Source: an uncultured Lachnospiraceae bacterium (GTDB taxonomy: Bacteria; Bacillota; Clostridia; Lachnospirales; Lachnospiraceae). From it: a stretch of DNA of 64,000 nucleotides. A program made the translations under genes and the position numbers. Under the pieces are notes generated by a model. The model did not search any database. It saw only the letters and a program-made list of their open reading frames with translations, and was not told the DNA's origin. The stretch lies in assembly GCA_902493385.1 (NCBI GenBank), contig CABUPO010000004.1:62001-126000 (forward strand), given 5' to 3'. Shown here piece after piece: positions 9,481 through 17,031 of this stretch (its first letter is position 1; each line of letters starts with the position of its first letter).

Positions 9481-11026
9481 TATATCCTCCGTATAAATAG
9501 TGGTTCACTATATCAGAATCCTTCATATAATGTCTGATACCCATTATCTCCTGATAGGTTTCGTGCCCTTTTCCGGCAACTATTACAACGTCTCCCGCTT
9601 CGGCGCACGATAAAGCATATCTTACAGCCTTCTCCCTGTCCTGTATCATGACATATCTTTCATCATTTTCCCTGTCTTCTTTAAAAACATTAAGCATTCC
9701 CTGCTTAATATCATTCATTATATCATCCGGCTTTTCATATCTGGGATTATCAGAAGTAATAACAGTAAAATCAGACATCTCTGCCGCCGCTTCCCCCATC
9801 TTATACCGTCTTTCACGCGAACGGTTGCCTCCGCATCCAAATACTGTTATAAGCTTTCCTCTCACATACTGTCTCATAGCCATAAGAAGCTCCCTGAGAC
9901 TTAGTTCATTATGTGCATAATCAATTACAACCATAAATCCCTTATCCGAAGAAATAACCTCAAGCCGCCCCTTAACGCTTATATCGTGAAGCGCTTCGCT
10001 CATAAGCTTAAGCCTGTCGGTCACATCATGCTCACGCAGTATTATATCACATACCGTGACCGCTGCCAAAGAATTATATACCGAAAAAATACCCGGAAGC
10101 GGAAGTACAAACATCTGCTCATTATCCGGGCCGTCTTTATCGCTCAAATGTGCGTCGAACATTATTCCCGGCTCGCCGTTTGACAAAGATATATTAATGC
10201 GGTCTGCATATGCAAAAAGCTTAGTCTCAAACGCCGTTTTATCTGTATTTCCGACTCCGTACAGCGAAATGCTCTTAATTCCACTGTCGTTAATAATTTT
10301 TATTGTGTTATCGTCATCCTTATTAAATATACCATGACGGCACATGCCAAACAACCTTGTTTTACACGCGCGGTATTCGTCCATATCCGCATGCTCAAAT
10401 TCTCCTATATGATCCCTTGACAGATTCGTAAATATTGCATAATCAAATACTATTCCGCTTACACGCTCCATTTTCAGCCCCTGCGACGAAACCTCCATTA
10501 CGACGGCTTTCACGCCGTTTTCTTTCATGTCGGAAAGCGTTTCCCAAAGCGCAAGCGGTTCAGGCGTAGTATTGCTGTTAGTTTTTGTTATCCCGTTATA
10601 CTTTATCTCTATACTTCCAATCAGTCCCGTATTAATGCCTGCGCTGTTAAGTATTTTCTCAATCATATATGTCGTTGTCGTTTTGCCTTTAGTGCCTGTA
10701 ACGCCAATCATTATCATATTATTCGCAGGTTTCCGATAAAATGAGGCTGCCATATATGCCAAAGCTTCTCTTGTATTCTTCACCTTAATTACGGTAACTC
10801 CTTTTGTTACATTTATATCCTTTTCACATACAATTGCCGACGCACCCCTGTATACCGCCTGCTCCGCCATTGTATGTGAGTCGTTATGCGTACCCTCTAT
10901 ACATACAAATACCGAGCCATATATCATATCCCTTGTATCAATACATATAGCCTTAACATCCGTGTCTTCTGCGTTTCCCTGCACAGTTACATATCTAAAT
11001 CCGCAAAGAAGCTGTTTTAATTTCAT
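9473..11026 (-). CDS. murE: UDP-MurNAc-L-Ala-D-Glu--meso-DAP ligase
   Basis: This 517-residue Mur ligase adds the third residue of the peptidoglycan stem peptide. The ATP-binding motif is GVTGTKGKTTTTYM. In the C-terminal domain SDNPRYEKPDDI contains the DNPR signature, which in this family marks meso-diaminopimelate rather than lysine as substrate. That agrees with dapA, dapB and dapF being in the same run. GGAGG lies about 11 bases before the ATG, a long spacing. dapF ends 6 bases upstream. Confidence 0.96.
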   Translation of the reverse strand: MKLKQLLCGFRYVTVQGNAEDTDVKAICIDTRDMIYGSVFVCIEGTHNDSHTMAEQAVYRGASAIVCEKDINVTKGVTVIKVKNTREALAYMAASFYRKPANNMIMIGVTGTKGKTTTTYMIEKILNSAGINTGLIGSIEIKYNGITKTNSNTTPEPLALWETLSDMKENGVKAVVMEVSSQGLKMERVSGIVFDYAIFTNLSRDHIGEFEHADMDEYRACKTRLFGMCRHGIFNKDDDNTIKIINDSGIKSISLYGVGNTDKTAFETKLFAYADRINISLSNGEPGIMFDAHLSDKDGPDNEQMFVLPLPGIFSVYNSLAAVTVCDIILREHDVTDRLKLMSEALHDISVKGRLEVISSDKGFMVVIDYAHNELSLRELLMAMRQYVRGKLITVFGCGGNRSRERRYKMGEAAAEMSDFTVITSDNPRYEKPDDIMNDIKQGMLNVFKEDRENDERYVMIQDREKAVRYALSCAEAGDVVIVAGKGHETYQEIMGIRHYMKDSDIVNHYLYGGYNG

Positions 11027-11032
11027 CCGCTG

Positions 11033-11875
11033 CTACACCTCCGTTTCTTTATATTCGCCTGTAAACACCTCGTGTGCGTCACCGTACAGATATATGACGT
11101 CGAATCCGTCGTCATATTTTACATGCACCGTGCCGCCCGGCATAATAACATCTGCTTCATTTTTGCATCTTTCTGTCACATAACCGGCAAATAATGCGGC
11201 GCACGCCCCACTTCCACATGCAAGCGTCATCCCGCTTCCTCTCTCCCACACTCTCATTTTTAGTTGTCCGCTATCCAGAATCTGTACGAACATAACATTA
11301 GTTCTGTCAGGAAACATGCTGTCATTTTCTATATTTTTTCCCTCTTCACACAATGATATTTTATCCACATCCTCTACAAATATTACCGTATGAGGATTGC
11401 CCATGCTTACGCATGTTATCAGATACTCTCTGCCGCCAATATAAGCTTTTTTATCTATAATTCTTTTTTCGTCAGTAAGCGCCGGAATTTTATCTGAATC
11501 AAGCTCAGGTTTTCCCATATCAACTTTTACATTACTTACCTTTCCATCTTTAAAATCAAGCCATACCGTCTTTATTCCCGAATCGGTTTCTATACTCATT
11601 ACCTTTTTTATACTCAGCTTTCTCTCAAATGCATATTTTGCCAAAAGTCTTATTCCGTTACCGCACATCCTGCCTCTTGAGCCGTCTGAATTAAACATAT
11701 ACATTCTAATATCAGCACAGTCTGAATGCCCTGCTATTATAAGTCCGTCCGAACCTATGCCGTTTTTCCTGTCGCTCATTTTTCTTGAAAGCTCTTCATA
11801 ATCATATCCCGGCAAATCTTTTTCATTTACCAGTATGTAGTCGTTTCCACATCCATGCATCTTTGCAAACTGCAT
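11033..11875 (-). CDS. dapF: Diaminopimelate epimerase
   Basis: This 280-residue cofactor-independent epimerase converts LL-DAP to meso-DAP. The two catalytic cysteines are in MCGNGIR and LACGSGACAA, and MHGCGNDY near the N-terminus is typical. Two in-frame ATGs exist, at 11890 and 11875. The second has GGGGGA 5 bases upstream and gives the family start MQFAKMHG, so it was used. That ribosome binding site is the 3' arm of a 15-bp hairpin inside a 69-bp repeat, so translation or transcription entering dapF may be controlled or impaired. Confidence 0.95.
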   Translation of the reverse strand: MQFAKMHGCGNDYILVNEKDLPGYDYEELSRKMSDRKNGIGSDGLIIAGHSDCADIRMYMFNSDGSRGRMCGNGIRLLAKYAFERKLSIKKVMSIETDSGIKTVWLDFKDGKVSNVKVDMGKPELDSDKIPALTDEKRIIDKKAYIGGREYLITCVSMGNPHTVIFVEDVDKISLCEEGKNIENDSMFPDRTNVMFVQILDSGQLKMRVWERGSGMTLACGSGACAALFAGYVTERCKNEADVIMPGGTVHVKYDDGFDVIYLYGDAHEVFTGEYKETEV

Positions 11876-11940
11876 AAAAATCCCCCGCATATACTTTGAC
11901 TTTTAAGTATATGCGGGGGTGTGGTTAAAAATGCATATAA
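11872..11940. repeat. 69-bp direct repeat, copy 1 (contains hairpin and the dapF start codon)
   Basis: It is identical base for base to 12861-12929. It contains a perfect 15-bp inverted repeat (arms 11882-11896 and 11905-11919, 8-base loop) with a CCCCC/GGGGG base. On the minus strand the stem is followed by ATTTTTATG, where ATG is the dapF start. The hairpin could therefore act as an intrinsic terminator, as a structure hiding the dapF ribosome binding site, or as both. Confidence 0.95.
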
Positions 11941-11985
11941 AGGAACTTTTTTACATCTACTATATTTTGTGCCCCATGACACTTA

Positions 11986-12603
11986 TCAGTTAAACAACTG
12001 CTTTATTATATCACAATTAATTTGCGCATCATCTGTTGTATACATTAAATCTGGACCACTACTTCTGTCATTGTTTTCATTATATACATAAAGCATTTTC
12101 CCTTTAAAATATAAGCACATAATTTCCTTATTATCTGCATTATATAATTTCAGTGAATAACCTCCACCGCTCATTTTTTTATATGGGTCTGATATAGTTC
12201 TATATAACGACTGTGACGTCAATAAATCAGCTATATCCGTTATCTGACTTCCAACAATTTTTTTCTGCGTTCCATAATCAAGGTTTGTCACTATAATATA
12301 TGCAGCGCTACCCATATCACACTTATAATATACATTTTTCACTTTTACAATTATGGTTTTCTTCTTGTTGCTTTTAGTTGCAATTATTTTCGCTCTTCCT
12401 TTTCTTAGAGCCGTTACAATTCCTCTCTTATTAATCGATACGCTTTTTCCGGACTTAATCTTCCATTTAACATTATTATTATCAAATGCTTTAAGTTTCT
12501 TTGTTTGTCCAACATTCATTGATATTTTGGCATTAATAAGCGCTGTGTCAGTCATCAATAAACATATACACATTAATACTATCATTACAATTTTTTTGCT
12601 CAT
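11986..12603 (-). CDS. Secreted protein with a bacterial Ig-like (group 2) domain
   Basis: This 205-residue protein has an N-terminal signal sequence (MSKKIVMIVL, hydrophobic to about residue 24). A BIG_2-like domain follows at about residues 26-90: ISMNVGQTKKL, then VKWKIKSGKSVSINKRGIVTALRKGRAKI, here split in mention, with the KGRA-I-A pattern typical of these folds. The C-terminal 110 residues (from about YYKCDMG) are not recognised. TTAGGAGG precedes the ATG. The gene has its own promoter at 12794-12822, sits between dapB and dapF, is bracketed by the 69-bp repeats, and looks AT-richer than its neighbours. A wall-associated or secreted role is likely; the exact function is unknown. Confidence 0.75.
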   Translation of the reverse strand: MSKKIVMIVLMCICLLMTDTALINAKISMNVGQTKKLKAFDNNNVKWKIKSGKSVSINKRGIVTALRKGRAKIIATKSNKKKTIIVKVKNVYYKCDMGSAAYIIVTNLDYGTQKKIVGSQITDIADLLTSQSLYRTISDPYKKMSGGGYSLKLYNADNKEIMCLYFKGKMLYVYNENNDRSSGPDLMYTTDDAQINCDIIKQLFN

Positions 12604-12793
12604 ATATTTTACCTCCTAACCCTACTACATCAATAAATTAATCTTTATTACTTGTATCTTGTATATAATAGTTAATACCACCAAAATAATAACCTTTTTC
12701 ATTATCTTGAACAAAAAATCTCCCGAGATTGAAAACTCAATTATTGGAGATGTATTCTCAATAATCTAACTAAAAAAATAATATCATATATTT
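12604..12793 (-). other. 5' untranslated region of the Ig-like gene
   Basis: AT-rich leader of about 185 bases between the predicted promoter and the Ig-like gene. It contains a near-perfect hairpin (12740-12750 with 12756-12765, one bulged base). No open frame or known riboswitch core was recognised. Confidence 0.4.
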
Positions 12794-12822
12794 ATACTAA
12801 AATAAATTTTTGTTTTTGTCAA
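12794..12822 (-). promoter_or_regulatory. Sigma-A promoter of the Ig-like gene
   Basis: On the minus strand, TTGACA (12817-12822) is followed after 17 bases by TAGTAT (12794-12799). The same -35/-10 pair with the same spacing occurs before the lysine riboswitch. It lies inside the segment bounded by the two 69-bp repeats, so the inserted gene carries its own promoter. Confidence 0.65.
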
Positions 12823-12860
12823 CACTTTATTGGTTACTAACCTTTCGTAATTATACCCCG

Positions 12861-12929
12861 GCATAAAAATCCCCCGCATATACTTTGACTTTTAAGTATA
12901 TGCGGGGGTGTGGTTAAAAATGCATATAA
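12861..12929. repeat. 69-bp direct repeat, copy 2 (just downstream of dapB)
   Basis: It is identical to 11872-11940, including the 15-bp stem. It starts 10 bases after the dapB stop, read on the minus strand. Here the TTTTTATGC at its end leads into non-coding DNA instead of dapF, so it looks like a dapB-dapF junction that has lost dapF. The hairpin plus T5 may terminate dapB transcripts. Confidence 0.95.
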
Positions 12930-12939
12930 GCTCTTTACA

Positions 12940-13698
12940 TCACGCCATCACATCTGACATATCATACAGCCCCGGCGTCCTGCCTGCAAGATACTTGGCG
13001 GCAGCTATAGCTCCCTTAGCAAATATTGCTTTGGAAGAGGCTGAATGAGATATAGTAATAACCTCGTCGGTTCCGGCAAATATAACGTCATGCTCTCCTA
13101 CGATATTCCCGCCTCTGACAGCTGAAATGCCAAGCTCTTTCTTGTCGCGCTTTTGTCTTACCTGGCTTCTGTCATATACATATTCGTACATGCCGTTCAT
13201 CTCTTCATTCATGGCGTCTGCGAGCGCTATTGCAGTACCGCTCGGCGCATCAAGCTTTTGGTTATGATGCTTTTCGACTATCTCAACATCAAAGCCCTCA
13301 GGTGCAAAACGGCTTACAGCCTCCTTAAGAAGCCTGAACATTACATTAATGCCTATCGACATATTAGCAGAACGCAGAACTGCAACATGCTTTGAAGCTG
13401 CCTCAACCTTATCAAGCTGTTCTTCTGAAAGCCCGGTAGTACATAATACTACCGGTATCTTGCCAGCTACGGCATAGTCAAGAAGTCCGTCTACTGCCTG
13501 TGCATTTGAAAAATCTATAATCACATCTGCAGCTATGTCACATTCGCTTAATGATGAAAATACAGGATAACCACCCGAAATACTGCCATCATATGCATCC
13601 ACGCCTGCCGTAATAACAGCATTTTCATCCTCAGCTACAAGATGCGTTATAACCTTACCCATTTTACCATTGCATCCGTGCATTAATATATTAATCAT
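12940..13698 (-). CDS. dapB: 4-hydroxy-tetrahydrodipicolinate reductase
   Basis: This 252-residue NAD(P)H-dependent reductase carries out the second dedicated step of lysine/DAP synthesis. Cofactor-binding GCNGKMGK is at the N-terminus. The substrate signature EKHHNQKLDAPSGTA holds the catalytic His and Lys. AGGAGGATAAA precedes the ATG. It lies 37 bases after dapA under the same lysine riboswitch, and its product leads to meso-DAP used by MurE. Length is normal. Confidence 0.97.
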   Translation of the reverse strand: MINILMHGCNGKMGKVITHLVAEDENAVITAGVDAYDGSISGGYPVFSSLSECDIAADVIIDFSNAQAVDGLLDYAVAGKIPVVLCTTGLSEEQLDKVEAASKHVAVLRSANMSIGINVMFRLLKEAVSRFAPEGFDVEIVEKHHNQKLDAPSGTAIALADAMNEEMNGMYEYVYDRSQVRQKRDKKELGISAVRGGNIVGEHDVIFAGTDEVITISHSASSKAIFAKGAIAAAKYLAGRTPGLYDMSDVMA

Positions 13699-13735
13699 TT
13701 TATCCTCCTATCGTACGCGTATATTCATGTGCATA

Positions 13736-14626
13736 TTATGCCAGTTTTATACCTGCTGCCTGCATCTCTTTTGCAAGTACGGCCGCATTAGTATCTTCCA
13801 TCTCAGTAAGCGGAAGCCTTAAAGGCCCTACGCCAAGTCCCATAAGATTCATAGCCTTCTTAACAGGTATAGGATTAACCTCTGAGAACAGCGCGTGTAT
13901 AAGCGGCAGATACTTAATCTGAAGCTCACAGCTTTCCTTTACTTCTCCGGCAAGATACTTTGCCGCAATATCATGAGTTTCCTTAGGAAGAATATTAGAC
14001 AATACTGATATAACTCCCTTGCCTCCAAGAGACATTATAGGAACTATCTGATCGTCATTGCCTGAATACAAGTCAAGGTCTCCCTGTGAATAATACATAA
14101 TGTCAGCAACCTGGGATATATCACCATTTGCTTCCTTTACGCCAACTATATTATCCGCTTCCTTTGCAAGCTCTGCCAGGGTTTTGGCATTGATGTTCAC
14201 ACCTGTTCTTCCCTTAATATTATAAAGTATAACCGGTATGGACACTGACTTTGCAACTGACAGGAAATGCTTCTTAAGACCATTCTGTGTCGCCTTATTA
14301 TAATAAGGCGATACAACCAGCAGTCCGTCTGCGCCTCTTTTATATGCTTCGGTTGATAAATATACCGCCGTAGCAGTACAGTTAGACCCTGTTCCCGCAA
14401 TTACAGGAATACGCTTTTTCGTAAAATCAACAACCATCTTTATGCATTCAAGATGTTCCTCATGAGTAAGCGTAGATGCTTCTCCTGTTGTTCCACACAC
14501 GATAATGGCGTCGCTTCCCCCATTAATCTGCATCTCCACTATCTCCTCAAGCTTCTCGTAATTAACTTCCCCATTATCCTTCATTGGCGTTACAAGAGCA
14601 ACTCCTGCTCCTTCAAATACAGACAT
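13736..14626 (-). CDS. dapA: 4-hydroxy-tetrahydrodipicolinate synthase
   Basis: This 296-residue class I aldolase condenses pyruvate with aspartate semialdehyde, the committed step to DAP and lysine. GTTGEASTLTHEEH and the Schiff-base Lys in VGVKEANGD are present. The Tyr motif reads YNIKGRTGVN; Lys stands where most homologues have Pro (YNxPGRT). The ATG at 14626 has AAGGAGGATTATAT before it, so a longer frame to 14683 was rejected. It is the first gene after the lysine riboswitch. Confidence 0.96.
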   Translation of the reverse strand: MSVFEGAGVALVTPMKDNGEVNYEKLEEIVEMQINGGSDAIIVCGTTGEASTLTHEEHLECIKMVVDFTKKRIPVIAGTGSNCTATAVYLSTEAYKRGADGLLVVSPYYNKATQNGLKKHFLSVAKSVSIPVILYNIKGRTGVNINAKTLAELAKEADNIVGVKEANGDISQVADIMYYSQGDLDLYSGNDDQIVPIMSLGGKGVISVLSNILPKETHDIAAKYLAGEVKESCELQIKYLPLIHALFSEVNPIPVKKAMNLMGLGVGPLRLPLTEMEDTNAAVLAKEMQAAGIKLA

Positions 14627-14660
14627 ATATAATCCTCCTTTTTTCGTATGTAATAATCCT

Positions 14661-14696
14661 GTATAACAATAAACAGCCGGCATAATGTGCCGGCTG
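14661..14696 (-). terminator. Terminator arm of the lysine riboswitch
   Basis: Perfect 9-bp stem CAGCCGGCA/TGCCGGCTG (14674-14682 with 14688-14696) with a 5-base loop, followed on the minus strand by TTTATTGTTAT. It lies between the aptamer and dapA, where the expression platform should be. The T-tract is interrupted. Confidence 0.65.
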
Positions 14697-14707
14697 CAGT
14701 AAACAAA

Positions 14708-14890
14708 TTACAGAATATCAGATAGCACTCCACCAATAATGATGACAGTCATATAGCTCTTAACTATATGCCCAGAAAAAAAAGCAGCAGGACTTTTTAT
14801 CTTCGGCGAAATTTCCTTTCATCATCCGTCATATGCACCTGACTGCATCAAAATGGTTACTGATAAATTCCGCACCTCTATCAATCCTTT
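14708..14890 (-). ncRNA. Lysine riboswitch (L box) upstream of dapA
   Basis: On the minus strand the leader has the conserved L-box blocks in order: GATAGAGGTGCG at the 5' side, AGTAACC, GATGAAAGGAAA, CGCCGAAG, CTGGGCATA, GACTGTCA, and GTGGAGTGCTATCTGA at the 3' side closing P1 by GATAG/CTATC pairing. This is the same order as in the B. subtilis lysC leader. A promoter lies just upstream and a terminator hairpin downstream. By family knowledge, lysine binding should stop transcription into dapA and following genes. Boundaries are approximate. Confidence 0.9.
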
Positions 14891-14904
14891 ATTAGATTAT
14901 GTCA

Positions 14905-14933
14905 ATACTAACACCATGTATAAAGTATGTCAA
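14905..14933 (-). promoter_or_regulatory. Sigma-A promoter of the dapA operon
   Basis: TTGACA (14928-14933), 17-base spacer, TAGTAT (14905-14910) on the minus strand. The predicted start is about 15 bases before the lysine aptamer. The promoter lies immediately after the end of the corrinoid adenosyltransferase gene. Confidence 0.75.
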
Positions 14934-14936
14934 TAC

Positions 14937-15440
14937 TCATTTTTCGGATTCATCTTTCACAAGCCTTATCTCCGAAACAATATCTATATGCTGCAAAAGC
15001 TCCTTTGGAATATACTTACCCGTCATAACAAGACTGGTATCATAATTTCCGGAGTGCTCAATCAGCTTATACAAATCCTGAATGCTTATCATTCCCAAAT
15101 CAAGAAGTCCCAGAACTTCATCAAGAACCAGCAGATCACATTCTCCTGTTTCTGCAACCTTATTGGCAAAATGGAAGCCATTCAGAATATTCTGCTTTTC
15201 CTCCTCCTGTTTTTCCGGCGAAAGAGACGCATAGCATTCTTCTTCCTTTTCAAAGCAAAAAAGCTTCATTTCAGGTTCAAGACGTTTCAGGCATTCATAT
15301 TCGCCAAAGCTTCTTCCTTTCAGAAAGCTAATGAAAATAACACGTTTGCCGTGACTCAGCGCCTGAATACACTTCCCTACGGCTGCTGATGTTTTACCTA
15401 ACCCCTCGCCATATATAACCTGTATAATCCGACCGTCCAT
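14937..15440 (-). CDS. cobO: Cob(I)yrinic acid a,c-diamide adenosyltransferase (CobA/CobO/BtuR family)
   Basis: This 167-residue P-loop protein of the corrinoid adenosyltransferase family puts the upper 5'-deoxyadenosyl ligand on cobalt. The nucleotide-binding loop reads GEGLGKTSAAVGK (usual GKGKGKT), and the Walker B-like LLVLDEVLG is followed by a conserved GLLDLGMIS segment. The first Lys of the usual loop is Glu here. AGGGGGATATA precedes the ATG. No other cobalamin genes are nearby, so a corrinoid-salvage role is an inference. It has its own promoter at 15514-15542. Confidence 0.88.
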   Translation of the reverse strand: MDGRIIQVIYGEGLGKTSAAVGKCIQALSHGKRVIFISFLKGRSFGEYECLKRLEPEMKLFCFEKEEECYASLSPEKQEEEKQNILNGFHFANKVAETGECDLLVLDEVLGLLDLGMISIQDLYKLIEHSGNYDTSLVMTGKYIPKELLQHIDIVSEIRLVKDESEK

Positions 15441-15478
15441 TATATCCCCCTGATATCATAGAAATATTAACAACATAC

Positions 15479-15542
15479 CATGATTTCGCTCCGCCAAATC
15501 CTGGTTCGCGGACATTCTACCATATCTTGTATAATAATGCAA
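15479..15542 (-). promoter_or_regulatory. Promoter and 5' leader hairpin of the adenosyltransferase gene (recurring element, copy A)
   Basis: TTGCAT (15537-15542), 17-base spacer, TAGAAT (15514-15519) with TGG before it (extended -10). Right after the -10 comes GTCCGCGAACCAGG, then an imperfect stem (CCAGGATTT with AAATCATGG) around GGCGGAGCG. A closely similar block follows the -10 at 38168-38214 before the PepSY gene. Confidence 0.55.
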
Positions 15543-15553
15543 ATTATGAATAA

Positions 15554-16210
15554 TTAACCTTCCGTAGCTTCTTCCACAACATACTCGAGCTTACTTACCG
15601 ATACCTCGTAAGCAATTCTCTTTTCTACCTCATCATCAGATATTTTTTTCTGATACTCCCTGCTTTGTATACGTCCCCAAATCTGCACATGGCCTCCCAC
15701 GTTAAATGATTCGGCATATCTTGCATTACGTCCCCAGCAGATACATGGTATATAATCTGATTTACCGTATGGACGATTGACAGCTAAAAGCACGTCGGCA
15801 ATCTCTCTTCCCAATGGTGTTTTTCTGTAAACAGGCGGTTTGCATATAAAACCGTCAAGGAAAATCTGATTAGGCTTATTAGCGGCATAATCCTCTTCAT
15901 TCCTGCTGTCTGATATAGTTAACTCACGAACAAATACAGATAAAACAAGCCTGTTCTTTGTTTCCTCGTGACGATTATATGAACGGAACTGACCCGAGGC
16001 ATACATATAACATCCTCTGTAATCTTTACTGGTATCTATCAGTCTCTCGGATATCATAAGCGGAATAACATCATATGCATCGCTTAGTCTGGGAACTGAA
16101 AGCTCCAGTATGTAAAACCCTTCGCCATAAACCTCATGGCTAAATACAAATTCACTGACAACTTCACCTGAAATAATTACCTGATTATTGGTAAAAACCT
16201 TATCTGGCAT
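15554..16210 (-). CDS. Single-stranded DNA-binding protein-like protein (two OB-fold segments)
   Basis: This 218-residue protein resembles SSB-family proteins. The C-terminal half is the clearest: NQIFLDGFICKPPVYRKTPLG, here cited only as motif, then REIADVLLAVNR, CICWGRNARYAE and HVQIWGRIQSREYQ, the strand order of an SSB OB fold. The N-terminal 100 residues look like a second, more divergent OB fold (VIISGEVVSEF, GCYMYASGQFRS). It lacks the acidic DDxPF tail of replicative SSB, so it is probably an accessory, Clostridia-type paralogue. AAGGGAGAAAAAT precedes the ATG and a good promoter is at 16274-16302. Confidence 0.75.
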   Translation of the reverse strand: MPDKVFTNNQVIISGEVVSEFVFSHEVYGEGFYILELSVPRLSDAYDVIPLMISERLIDTSKDYRGCYMYASGQFRSYNRHEETKNRLVLSVFVRELTISDSRNEEDYAANKPNQIFLDGFICKPPVYRKTPLGREIADVLLAVNRPYGKSDYIPCICWGRNARYAESFNVGGHVQIWGRIQSREYQKKISDDEVEKRIAYEVSVSKLEYVVEEATEG

Positions 16211-16273
16211 AATTTTTCTCCCTTCTTATCATTTAAATACGCATATTAAATATTTCTTTTTGTTTCATATGGT

Positions 16274-16302
16274 ATTATATTCCAAAAGCGGAGATTTGTA
16301 AA
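16274..16302 (-). promoter_or_regulatory. Sigma-A promoter of the SSB-like gene
   Basis: Minus strand TTTACA (16297-16302), 17-base spacer, TATAAT (16274-16279), about 65 bases before the ATG. Confidence 0.7.
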
Positions 16303-16337
16303 CCATATTTTGGTAATTTTAACATGTTTTTTCCTTT

Positions 16338-17030
16338 TTATATTTCTTTTATTATTTCAAGAATTAACTTGACTGAATTTGAGACAGCCACCTTTTCAAA
16401 TTCCGGATAATCCATCTGAGCCGAATCGTCAGCCTTATCTGATATCGCTCTTATAATAAGAAACGGAATATTATTCAAATATGCCGCCTGCGCTATTGCT
16501 GCGCCTTCCATTTCGGTACACAGTCCTCCAAATTTTTCTTTAACGGCGTCCTTTACAGACCTGTCAGCAATAAACTGGTCCCCGCTTACAACTCTGCCGC
16601 AGAAAGCGTTAATACCGCCGAATACTTTTTTACAGCATTCCTTTGCAATATGTATAAGTCTCTCATCAGCCTTAAAAGCAAATGTATCCATTCTGGGTAT
16701 CTGACCCGGTTCATAACCGAAAGCTGCAGCATTCACGTCATGCTGCAACGCATCCTCAGACAGTACAATATCGCCTATGTCAATACGTGCGTCAAGCGAG
16801 CCCGCTATACCTGTATTAATAACTACATCGACATTAAATACATCAAAAAGTATCTGAGTACATATACCCGCATTCACTTTTCCTATACCTGACCTGACAA
16901 CCACTGCATGTCTTCCGCACAGCATGCCTGATGCAAATTCCATAGACGCTTTCCTGATAATCTTTACATCATCCATCTTTTCTTTTATCAGGGCTACTTC
17001 CTCATCCATTGCACCAATAATTCCTATCAT
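16338..17030 (-). CDS. mtnN: 5'-methylthioadenosine/S-adenosylhomocysteine nucleosidase
   Basis: This 230-residue nucleosidase cleaves MTA and SAH (and 5'-deoxyadenosine) to adenine plus the ribosyl product. Motifs: MIGIIGAMDEE at the N-terminus, NTGIAGSLD, the Glu-containing TEMEGAAIAQAAY, and RAISDKAD with the catalytic Asp. The ATG at 17030 is preceded by GAGGGCAAATAAT within the end of apt, so it is preferred to the in-frame ATG at 17045. Its adenine product is the substrate of the adjacent apt product, giving a two-gene adenine salvage unit. Confidence 0.95.
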   Translation of the reverse strand: MIGIIGAMDEEVALIKEKMDDVKIIRKASMEFASGMLCGRHAVVVRSGIGKVNAGICTQILFDVFNVDVVINTGIAGSLDARIDIGDIVLSEDALQHDVNAAAFGYEPGQIPRMDTFAFKADERLIHIAKECCKKVFGGINAFCGRVVSGDQFIADRSVKDAVKEKFGGLCTEMEGAAIAQAAYLNNIPFLIIRAISDKADDSAQMDYPEFEKVAVSNSVKLILEIIKEI

Positions 17031-17031
17031 A

